14,346 nt of DNA from Bacillota bacterium (GTDB taxonomy: Bacteria > Bacillota > Clostridia > Christensenellales > Aristaeellaceae), in assembly GCA_023415715.1 (NCBI GenBank), contig JAEZJP010000117.1:1-14346 (forward strand), given 5' to 3'. The number at the start of each line of letters is the position of its first letter. The stretch's first letter is position 1. Positions 6,981-13,173 of this stretch are shown here, in pieces. Below the pieces are notes generated by a model. That model worked only from the letters and a program-made list of their open reading frames with translations, did not search any database and had not been told where the DNA came from. The position numbers were made by a program, and so were the translations under genes.

Positions 6981-7838
6981 GTGAAAAGAGCCGTTGTTGC
7001 ACTGGTTTGCATGCTGCTGATGCTTTCCGCCGTCCTTTTCCAGTTTAATGCGGTAGCAGCCACACAAACAAAATCCCCACTTGGACCCGGCGGGTTCATT
7101 ACGCCTCCCCTCATAACCGAAAAGCCGCCGGTCACAAAGCCACCGTTCACTCCGTTTACAAAACCGCCATTCCCTGGTGGGTTCATCACAAAGCCCCCTG
7201 TCATCACTAATACGCCGTTCAGGCCTCACAAGCCAACGCCGACGCCAACCCCGACACCCACGCCGACGCCCAAACCGAAGCCCACCCCGGTCCCGGAAAC
7301 GCCTACCCCCAAGCCGCACACGCCCAAGCCACACACGCCCAAGCCGCCCGTGTCAACCGAAAAACCGGCATCCGGCCAGAATATCTGCTCCATGGGCTTG
7401 TATTTCCGCGAGATGCGGCCAAAATTGACGGACGAATGGTACTTCTTCACGCCAATTGAGCTAAACTTTAACGGTGAACAGGTTTACCCATTGATCGCCT
7501 CCAATGCGTATGAGGTAGGCACGCTTAAGCTGACCATTGAAAACGGACAGCTGCTGGCGCAGTACCAGGTGCTGGACGGCATCGAGATCCTTGATGAATT
7601 TTTGACCTTCTTCCCCAATCTTGACAGTGTGAAGACCGTCAATGTTCAGATGCTTGAAGGCCAGGAATTCCCATTCAACGAACCCATCAACATCGCCGAG
7701 ACCTTTGGCGATGACGCCAGGGTAATACTCTATATGAACAACGCCGCAAGCTTCAACAACACCGTCCCCGGGCTGAAACACTTCGTATTGGAGAATTACC
7801 GCCCCTGGATGTGGGAGATCATGGATCTGCTGGATTGA
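6981..7838 (+). CDS. Secreted protein with Pro/Thr-rich stalk and C-terminal globular domain
   Basis: The product is not recognised. The 285-residue protein begins at GTG 6981, with AAGGAAGG at 6966-6973 seven bases upstream, and opens with a signal peptide (MKRAVVALVCMLLMLSAVLF, likely cleaved after AVA near residue 27). Residues about 31-130 are a low-complexity Pro/Thr/Lys region with two GGFIT-(K)PP motifs, a run of PT dipeptides and a 15-base tandem repeat encoding PKPHT. Residues about 131-285 look globular (GLYFREMRPKLTDEWYFFTP onward) and end WMWEIMDLLD. There is no LPXTG motif, membrane anchor or S-layer motif. PT-rich stretches are commonly wall-spanning or interdomain linkers. The high-GC composition matches the left part of the window rather than the AT-rich genes around it. 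Confidence 0.85.
   Translation: MKRAVVALVCMLLMLSAVLFQFNAVAATQTKSPLGPGGFITPPLITEKPPVTKPPFTPFTKPPFPGGFITKPPVITNTPFRPHKPTPTPTPTPTPTPKPKPTPVPETPTPKPHTPKPHTPKPPVSTEKPASGQNICSMGLYFREMRPKLTDEWYFFTPIELNFNGEQVYPLIASNAYEVGTLKLTIENGQLLAQYQVLDGIEILDEFLTFFPNLDSVKTVNVQMLEGQEFPFNEPINIAETFGDDARVILYMNNAASFNNTVPGLKHFVLENYRPWMWEIMDLLD
7229..7348 (+). repeat. Short tandem repeats encoding the PT/PKPHT stalk
   Basis: Positions 7229-7270 are a degenerate 6-base repeat (CCNACN) coding for Pro-Thr pairs. Positions 7308-7348 carry a 15-base unit (CCCAAGCCGCACACG) in 2.7 copies with one mismatch. Such repeats can change copy number by slippage in whole codons, altering stalk length. Confidence 0.75.
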
Positions 7839-7867
7839 CCAATCCTTTTGTTTGTGAAAACAGAAAG

Positions 7868-7899
7868 AGCGCCTGCCGCTTTACCGGCATGGCGCTTTT
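7868..7899 (+). terminator. Rho-independent terminator after the secreted protein gene
   Basis: The stem AGCGCC-TGCCG (7868-7878) pairs with CGGCA-GGCGCT (7885-7889 and 7891-7896), with one bulged T at 7890. The loop is six bases and a TTT-rich tail follows. Confidence 0.75.
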
Positions 7900-7955
7900 G
7901 TTCATCCGGGATGGCCCGGCAGGCGGACGGCATAAGAATATACTTGAATTATAGA

Positions 7956-7984
7956 TTGAACATGGTATTATATGATACTATAAT
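7956..7984 (+). promoter_or_regulatory. Sigma-A promoter of the flavoprotein gene
   Basis: TTGAAC (7956-7961) and TATAAT (7979-7984) are separated by exactly 17 bases. The expected start near 7991 leaves a leader of about 38 bases to the ribosome binding site and ATG at 8029. This is one of the two best promoters in the window. Confidence 0.8.
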
Positions 7985-8028
7985 GCAAGAGCAATAAGAA
8001 AACAAAAGAACAGGAAGGGAATAATTTG

Positions 8029-8424
8029 ATGCAAGAAGTCTATGATTTTCTGAAAAAGTGCAGCACGTACTATCTTGCCACGGTGGAGGGTGGCCAGCCC
8101 AGGGTAAGGCCTTTCGGCACCGTGGCTATCTTTGAGGGCAAGCTCTACATTCAAACCGGCAAGTGCAAAAATGTATCCAGGCAGATGGAGGTAAACCCTA
8201 AGGTGGAAATCTGCGCCTTTGATGGCGGTGCAAAATGGCTCCGCGTTGCGGCAACAGCCATTGAAGATGACCGCCTGGAGGCAAAGCAGCACATGCTGGA
8301 TGCGTATCCCAGCCTTCAGGGCATGTATAAGGCGGATGACGGCAACACGCAGGTGCTGTATTTGAAGGATGCAACAGCAACCTTTATGACCTTTGGGGGA
8401 ACTCCCAGAGTCGTTACCTTCTAA
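8029..8424 (+). CDS. Pyridoxamine 5'-phosphate oxidase-fold (FMN-binding split barrel) protein
   Basis: The 131-residue cytoplasmic protein matches small single-domain PPOX-like flavoproteins. It has FLKKCSTYYLATVEGGQPRV near the N-terminus, RPFGTVAIFEGKLYIQTGKC and a VNPKVEICAFDGGAKWLRV strand pair, and ends MTFGGTPRVVTF. Such proteins bind FMN or a related cofactor and often reduce small compounds; the real substrate cannot be read from sequence, and it need not act in vitamin B6 metabolism. ATG 8029 has GGAAGGGA at 8013-8020 eight bases upstream; an in-frame TTG directly before it is not needed. It is a monocistronic unit with its own promoter and terminator. Confidence 0.88.
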   Translation: MQEVYDFLKKCSTYYLATVEGGQPRVRPFGTVAIFEGKLYIQTGKCKNVSRQMEVNPKVEICAFDGGAKWLRVAATAIEDDRLEAKQHMLDAYPSLQGMYKADDGNTQVLYLKDATATFMTFGGTPRVVTF

Positions 8425-8453
8425 CAGCATCATAAGGCAGCAGGGGCACAGCC

Positions 8454-8487
8454 GGGACACAGTAAACAACTTACTGTGTCCCTTTTT
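8454..8487 (+). terminator. Strong rho-independent terminator
   Basis: A perfect 12-bp stem (8454-8465, GGGACACAGTAA, with 8471-8482) has a five-base ACAAC loop and is followed at once by TTTTT at 8483-8487. It ends the flavoprotein transcript. Confidence 0.92.
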
Positions 8488-8488
8488 A

Positions 8489-8602
8489 TCAACATATAAA
8501 TACGCCTCCCGTTTTTTTCGTTCCGCACGTTTCGCAAAGATCATCCTTTTTTAAATTGCCCGACTTGATCTTCGTACCAAATTCAATTGTCTCAAGGTGC
8601 AT
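8489..8602 (-). CDS. Possible 37-residue Cys-containing small peptide
   Basis: A minus-strand frame from ATG at 8600-8602 to TGA at 8489-8491 encodes 37 residues beginning MHLETIEFGTKIKSG and ending DDLCETCGTKKTGGVFIC. An AAAGGG-like site lies about seven bases upstream. The CxxCG motif plus a terminal Cys resembles half of a zinc ribbon, or the cysteine-bearing end of a small modified peptide, but no maturation enzyme, transporter or second half is nearby. It sits in an otherwise empty stretch and ends right beside the terminator of the convergent gene. It could be real, a gene remnant or chance; a minus-strand promoter is not clear. Confidence 0.3.
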   Translation of the reverse strand: MHLETIEFGTKIKSGNLKKDDLCETCGTKKTGGVFIC

Positions 8603-8656
8603 GGCTTTTCCCTTTTCCAACAAAATGAGCTAAAAAAAGCAAATGGTCTCATGCCA

Positions 8657-8685
8657 TTGGCAATAAATAGCATTTGTGGTATAAT
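8657..8685 (+). promoter_or_regulatory. Sigma-A promoter of the TPR-MBL gene
   Basis: TTGGCA (8657-8662) and TATAAT (8680-8685) are 17 bases apart. The expected start near 8692 gives a leader of about 170 bases before the AGGAGG and ATG at 8866. The leader contains a small inverted pair, TGACAG at 8704-8709 and CTGTCA at 8739-8744, and no other credible gene. Confidence 0.75.
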
Positions 8686-8865
8686 TATTGCAATTGTTTA
8701 ATCTGACAGCCAACAAGGATAAATAATTATTCAGCAATCTGTCAAACAAAGGACCGCAAAATTCACCTACATATGCTCAGCCTTGTATCAATCAGCGATT
8801 CTATTTTCAACCGTGCCATATAGCCAAATCAAATGATAAAGAAATTGTTCAGGAGGCAAATATTT

Positions 8866-9177
8866 ATGTTTTCCCATTTTTTTGATGAATACCAAGAGAA
8901 GGTTTCCAGTACAGAAAAAAGAAATTTTTTGCAAAACGCCTTTTCTGAACTCAATAATAATCCATCAGCATTTCTGATCATTTTATCTTTATTAATGCTG
9001 GAAAGTGATACTATTACGCATCAGCAGAAAAAAGCAACAATTGATAGTTTTGATAAATTCTTTATGAATAATGAATCTGATAGCAAATGGTGGCATATGG
9101 CTAAAGGAATCGTGTTTTTGAGATCAGATAAATTTGACAGTATTGATTGTTATAAAGCACTGGCAGAGTTTGATTAA
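8866..9177 (+). pseudogene. N-terminal segment of the TPR-MBL protein, cut by an in-frame TAA
   Basis: The 103-residue product begins MFSHFFDEYQEKVSSTEKRN after a strong AGGAGG (8851-8856) nine bases upstream, and ends at TAA 9175-9177. The frame stays open after that TAA and runs straight into the 733-residue downstream frame. The intervening codons (9178-9282) read as helical sequence such as NRISNDEPSFYLFYRGHTFY that fits the flanks. The segment looks helical and hydrophobic-rich (AFLIILSLLMLES), with no recognised domain. The simplest reading is a single gene of 872 codons interrupted at codon 104, for example by a change from AAA, GAA or CAA. If the downstream part is translated separately, this would be an independent small protein. 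Confidence 0.75.
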
Positions 9178-9282
9178 TTTAACAGAATTTCAAATGACGA
9201 GCCTTCTTTCTACCTGTTTTACAGGGGGCATACTTTTTATGAAATTGGCAAGCTGACAAACAATAAAGATACATCAGAGCAA

Positions 9283-11484
9283 ATGTTTTCAAATTCCCAA
9301 ATTTGCTTTAATGATTTGTTGACCTGTCATGCCAAAAATAAATCAAACAGATATAAGGCTATCGTATGCAACGCATTAGGAAACATTGGCGTCAAATTAC
9401 AAAACGTTCAAAACACAAGGAACTATTCTACATCAGAAACCTATTATCAAGAGGCTATAAACTATGACAAAAGCTTCCTGTTCCCATATAATGGCCTTGG
9501 CAATATTTTCAGAGAAAATCATGATTATGCCTCAGCTATAGAGAAATATAGTGAAGCGACAAAGAACGAGAACTTTATGTGGCCCTGGAACTATTTGGGA
9601 GATTGCTTTCGGTATTTGGAAAAGTACAAAATTGCCATGAGATGTTATAATAAAGCAATTGATATATGCAGGAAAAGTAAAGACAAGACAATCATATATC
9701 CTCTATACGGGAAAGGAAGAATTTATTACGAACTGGGGAACAGGAATAATAATAACGAAAAATATTTCAATAAAGCGATTGACATTTTTAATGATACAAA
9801 AAAGCATTTGACAAACCTGCCGCCACTGATGAGATTTGTTTATAAGGATTTGGCACAGGCTTATCAAAAAGTAGAGAGATTTGAAGATGCGATCAAAACC
9901 TATCAGCTGATAATAGATGAAAACTTATTTGGCACGCAAAACTACTATATAGGCCTGATTAAAAGCGGCATTGGAAAATGCGAATCAAATATTGCGCTTG
10001 CTAGATCATGTGAAATGGAATCTGATGATCCAGCCAGAATAGTAATGTGCGAAATCAACCGTCAAGGTTTTGATAAAAGAGCTTTTGATAAAAAAGAGAG
10101 CTTTGAAGTGAATTTTCTAAGACGCGAGAAGATGACACCGGAAGACTATAACAGGATTAATATCAGTTGCAAAAATAACAATTTGCTGCATAAGTACATT
10201 CAGGAATCCGAAAAGAAAATCATTGGTACAGAAATCGAAATTCTAAGGCGCTGGAACTCATATACGCCAATCATAACCAACGGGAAAGGCGGAGGCTATT
10301 TTTTTAAAACAGATAATACCGGTATTGTACTGGATCCTGGACATGATTTTATGAAAAACTTTAAAAATGCAGGTCACAGCTTTTCAGAAATCGATATCAT
10401 TCTGATTACTCATGCACACGATGATCACACTGCTGATCTGGAGTCAATCCTGAATCTGCAATACCGTTACAACAAGTTATTAAAAAGCACCGTATTGAAA
10501 CGCGATTTTGCCAAAGAGCGGAAAATCTCAACATCAGATATTGAAGAAAACAAGTTGTACAAGGATACAATTGATGAAAGATACAACAAGAGCAAGAAGA
10601 AATTAGTGCTTTATACATCCAAAGGCGTTTATCTAAAGTATTCCGGAATGCTTAATCACAATAAGAACTTTCAAGTTCACTTGAGTGATTTGGAATACAA
10701 TAGCATAAAAAATATGGACAAGGAAATCTATTTGATGCAGCTGGATAAAGGTGAAAAAGTATCCATTAATGGTTCAGCGGTAATACATGCGATCATGGCA
10801 ATACACACTGACTTGTTTGATAATTGTGCTTGCTTGGGGTACACCATTGAAACGGACGACTTGATTTTTGTTTACACCGGCGATACCTCCTGGTGCGATA
10901 AAGATGGGAACACCTTGGAAGCGCAATACAAAGAAATTGTGCAAAGAAAAAAACCAACGCAAAAGATAATTCTGCTGGCGCATCTGGGCGGCTTTAAAGA
11001 GCAAGAAAATAATTACATTATTAATTCCAAGGATGACAAAAACGTATATTACGAAAATCATCTTGGGAGGTTGGGGCTGGTAAAAATAGTCAGCTCTTTA
11101 CAGCCGGATATATGCCTGATTTCTGAATTTGGCGAGGAATTCAATGGGTTAAGAGTGGAGATATCAAACATATTCAACAAAGCGTTTAAAGAAACGCTGT
11201 TTTTCCCTGCAGATATCGGATTACATATGGTTTTCTCCTCTACCGAGGTCAACCCGGCACCTCTGATTAAAGTTATCAGCAATATTGATACAAAGAACAG
11301 AATCATTGAGTATGAAAATGTCGCACCGGAATTTGTTTCTGTAGGCGAATATAGATACAACAATTCTCTGTTTTACTACAAAAAAGATGGCCATTTTACT
11401 GAAAATGATTGCATTCAAGCTTTTATCGACAGGTATAGTGAAGATAGGCCTATGGAAGAAACAGACCTAAAGCTTGAGTTTTAG
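9283..11484 (+). CDS. TPR and metallo-beta-lactamase-fold protein (main part of a split gene)
   Basis: The frame encodes 733 residues. Its first 250 or so contain tetratricopeptide-like repeats (PYNGLGNIFRENHDYASAIE, NYLGDCFRYLEKYKIAMRCY, YGKGRIYYELG, KDLAQAYQKVERFEDAIKTY). From about residue 320 it has a metallo-beta-lactamase fold: LITHAHDDHTADL (HxHxDH, codons 10411-10428), IHTD (His at 10804), YTGDTSW (Asp at 10882) and ENHLGRLG (His at 11059). All expected metal ligands are present, so a two-metal hydrolase, perhaps acting on nucleic acid or a nucleotide, is plausible; TPRs usually bind protein partners. ATG 9283 has no good ribosome binding site, and the frame is open from 9178, which argues for one gene starting at 8866. 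The gene is far more AT-rich than its neighbours. Exact family unrecognised. Confidence 0.82.
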   Translation: MFSNSQICFNDLLTCHAKNKSNRYKAIVCNALGNIGVKLQNVQNTRNYSTSETYYQEAINYDKSFLFPYNGLGNIFRENHDYASAIEKYSEATKNENFMWPWNYLGDCFRYLEKYKIAMRCYNKAIDICRKSKDKTIIYPLYGKGRIYYELGNRNNNNEKYFNKAIDIFNDTKKHLTNLPPLMRFVYKDLAQAYQKVERFEDAIKTYQLIIDENLFGTQNYYIGLIKSGIGKCESNIALARSCEMESDDPARIVMCEINRQGFDKRAFDKKESFEVNFLRREKMTPEDYNRINISCKNNNLLHKYIQESEKKIIGTEIEILRRWNSYTPIITNGKGGGYFFKTDNTGIVLDPGHDFMKNFKNAGHSFSEIDIILITHAHDDHTADLESILNLQYRYNKLLKSTVLKRDFAKERKISTSDIEENKLYKDTIDERYNKSKKKLVLYTSKGVYLKYSGMLNHNKNFQVHLSDLEYNSIKNMDKEIYLMQLDKGEKVSINGSAVIHAIMAIHTDLFDNCACLGYTIETDDLIFVYTGDTSWCDKDGNTLEAQYKEIVQRKKPTQKIILLAHLGGFKEQENNYIINSKDDKNVYYENHLGRLGLVKIVSSLQPDICLISEFGEEFNGLRVEISNIFNKAFKETLFFPADIGLHMVFSSTEVNPAPLIKVISNIDTKNRIIEYENVAPEFVSVGEYRYNNSLFYYKKDGHFTENDCIQAFIDRYSEDRPMEETDLKLEF

Positions 11485-11497
11485 TATTACTATAACA

Positions 11498-12655
11498 TTA
11501 CAGAAGATTTCTTATAAGGTTGGTTCCAGCAATAAAAGTGCCGATGGATGCGCCGATATTTGCCATGATCACAACAAGGAGGATTTTCAGAAATCTGTTG
11601 CGGAAAAAGCCTTTGAAGCTGAATATATCTGTCGATATATTTTGAACGTCCTGGACGGTAGGTTTTTTGATCGACGCCTCCACAAGGCCCGTAAACCAGC
11701 CGCAGGCAAGCAGCGGATGTATGGTAGTGAGCGGAGCGGCCAGGAATGATGTAAGAATGCTAAGCGGATGCCCCAGGGAAAGGGCCGTAAAGCCCGCAGC
11801 CAGCACGCCTGTCCATAATACCCATACGGAAAGCTGCTTTAAGCCTGTCTGGACATTGACGGCAAAGGCATATGCGATAATCGCCAGTATACCGATCGGG
11901 ATTATCCAACCGATGATTTTGGAAAACACGCTTTTGGGCGGCACAACCGATATAGCCCCTATGTCCTGCTCCTTGTATATTTCTTCCTTTATGCCCGGCA
12001 CATGCGCGCCGCCAAGAACCGCAACCACCTTCCGGCCGGGGGCGCTTCTTATTTTGGAAGCCAAATACTGGTCGCGTTCATGAATCAGGATCTCGCCGAT
12101 CTTTGGAAATTGCTTTTTCATGCTGGACATAACCGATTCCAGCATATCGCTTTGCATGAGTTCCTTCAAATCCTGTTCGGAAATTTCTTTGTCCTCATCA
12201 AATGAGAATACAAGGCTGGCAATCAGTTTGGCTTTTTCGAAAAGGGTCAATTTTCGCCATATGCGCAGGAAGGTAGTTTGAATGTCACGGTCCGCCATCA
12301 CAAGGGAAGCGCCCGTTTCCTTTGCGCTTACAATTCCCTGTATCATTTCACCGCCGACGTTATTGCCCATTTGCCTGGCGATCTTTTTTTGATAGGAGCT
12401 TAAGGCCAGGTTGACAAGAAGAAAGCCAACGCGGTTTGATTTGATGACCTTAATAATGTCCGTATTTTCCCACGCCTTGGGATTTTGTATATTTTGATAC
12501 CTTCCCTCGTCCAGTTCGATGCAAACGCTGTCCGGCTTTTCGGCTTCGATCACCTGCTTTACAAGCAAGGCGCTTTCTTTTGATACATGCGCGGTCGCGA
12601 TCAGAATGATTTCTTTGCCTTCATAATTGAGCCTGGTTACATTGGTATCACTCAT
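11498..12655 (-). CDS. TraB/PrgY-family membrane protein
   Basis: The 385-residue protein has an N-terminal TraB/GumN domain (about 8-225) with the conserved ATAHVSKES (His 23), VCIELDEGRY (Glu 47, Asp 49, Arg 52), a VMADRD block and VVAVLGGAHVPGI. Four or so membrane segments follow in the last 150 residues (IIGWIIPIGILAIIAYAFAV, WVLWTGVLAAGFTALSLG, LTSFLAAPLTTIHPLLACGW, ILLVVIMANIGASIGTFIAG). PrgY of enterococci blocks its own pheromone signal, and the related TIKI proteins are metal-dependent proteases, so it may be a membrane peptidase acting on peptides. The product's real role is unknown. ATG lies at 12653-12655 after GGAGGG at 12665-12670. It converges on the TPR-MBL gene with 13 bases between stops. 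Confidence 0.9.
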   Translation of the reverse strand: MSDTNVTRLNYEGKEIILIATAHVSKESALLVKQVIEAEKPDSVCIELDEGRYQNIQNPKAWENTDIIKVIKSNRVGFLLVNLALSSYQKKIARQMGNNVGGEMIQGIVSAKETGASLVMADRDIQTTFLRIWRKLTLFEKAKLIASLVFSFDEDKEISEQDLKELMQSDMLESVMSSMKKQFPKIGEILIHERDQYLASKIRSAPGRKVVAVLGGAHVPGIKEEIYKEQDIGAISVVPPKSVFSKIIGWIIPIGILAIIAYAFAVNVQTGLKQLSVWVLWTGVLAAGFTALSLGHPLSILTSFLAAPLTTIHPLLACGWFTGLVEASIKKPTVQDVQNISTDIFSFKGFFRNRFLKILLVVIMANIGASIGTFIAGTNLIRNLL

Positions 12656-12949
12656 TGCGGCTGGCCCTCCAATATTTGATATAAAAGCTTTACTGTAAAG
12701 AATATAAACTGATCTTTGTTCATTTGAATATGCTGCGTAAAGCTATCACCGAAAATTTACGCGTATGCAAAAAACCATTCAGGATAAAAGTGGATGAAAA
12801 TCCAAACTTCAGTATCTTCGGTATAAAAGCAAGTATACTTTATTCGCAAAAAAAGTCAATCAAGAACACAAGACGGTTCCTTATGACTTTGTTTTTCTGT
12901 GATTTGATTGGGCGCAGCCTTGCGTTTATGAAGGAAAAGGCTGATGGGC
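12656..12949. other. Intergenic region without a credible gene
   Basis: The only sizeable frame (12724-12984, plus strand) has no ribosome binding site and runs into the inverted repeat, so it is not called. A small perfect dyad, CTTTAC-T-GTAAAG at 12688-12700, lies upstream of the TraB-family start and could be an operator. Its half-site resembles the inner end of the arms of the inverted repeat at 1550-1604. A minus-strand promoter is not clear. Confidence 0.4.
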
Positions 12950-13031
12950 GCCGTAGGGGCGATTATCAATCGCCCGCCAAGTGACATATTTTATCCGCAA
13001 CATGCGGGCGATTGATAATCGCCCCTACGGC
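12950..13031. repeat. Perfect 28-bp inverted repeat of nested hairpins
   Basis: The arms at 12950-12977 and 13004-13031 are exact inverted copies of 28 bases with a 26-base spacer. Each arm is itself a hairpin, GGGCGATT-ATC-AATCGCCC, so the element can form one long stem or two short ones. Similar GTAGGGGCGATTATCAATCGCCC units are, from memory, scattered in Bacillota genomes. There is no coding content, no U tract and no transposase, so it looks like a small non-autonomous palindromic mobile element rather than a terminator. Confidence 0.85.
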
Positions 13032-13122
13032 ATTGTTTGCTTATTGGCTTCTCTAACGATGGTTGCGATTGCTTGACATGATCTTCGCACAGAACAGTGC
13101 AGAAAGGCGCAGGCAAAAGTGC

Positions 13123-13156
13123 ATGCCGGAAAAGCGAATCTTCGTCTTTCCGGCAT
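13123..13156 (-). terminator. Terminator candidate of the SGNH esterase gene
   Basis: A 10-bp perfect stem (ATGCCGGAAA at 13123-13132 with 13147-13156) whose 14-base interior can pair further lies 17 bases past the leftward stop codon. On the minus strand it is followed, after three bases, by CTTTTG rather than a clean U tract. Confidence 0.5.
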
Positions 13157-13173
13157 TGCCGGTGTGAAAGATA

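Noticed and set aside
7226..7450. Gly/Val-rich minus-strand frame opposite the PT stalk
   Set aside because: It is the mechanical complement of the repetitive PT coding sequence, with no start signal.
7978..8544. 188-codon minus-strand frame opposite the flavoprotein gene
   Set aside because: It covers a well-supported gene with its own promoter and terminator and shows no domain.
9175..9177. Programmed recoding of the stop codon in the TPR-MBL gene
   Set aside because: The codon is TAA, not UGA or UAG used for selenocysteine or pyrrolysine, and no downstream stimulatory hairpin is visible; a nonsense mutation or sequencing error is simpler.
10411..11061. Antibiotic-resistance beta-lactamase
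   Set aside because: The MBL motifs are those of the wide hydrolase superfamily; there is no signal peptide and the TPR fusion does not fit beta-lactamases.
12724..12984. 86-codon plus-strand frame in the TraB-esterase spacer
   Set aside because: No ribosome binding site, no family resemblance, and its end is made of the inverted repeat.
12950..13031. CRISPR repeats
   Set aside because: There are just two copies, inverted relative to each other, with no further spacers or cas genes.
13073..13078. TTGACA promoter box on the plus strand
   Set aside because: No -10 box at a suitable distance and no plus-strand gene follows.
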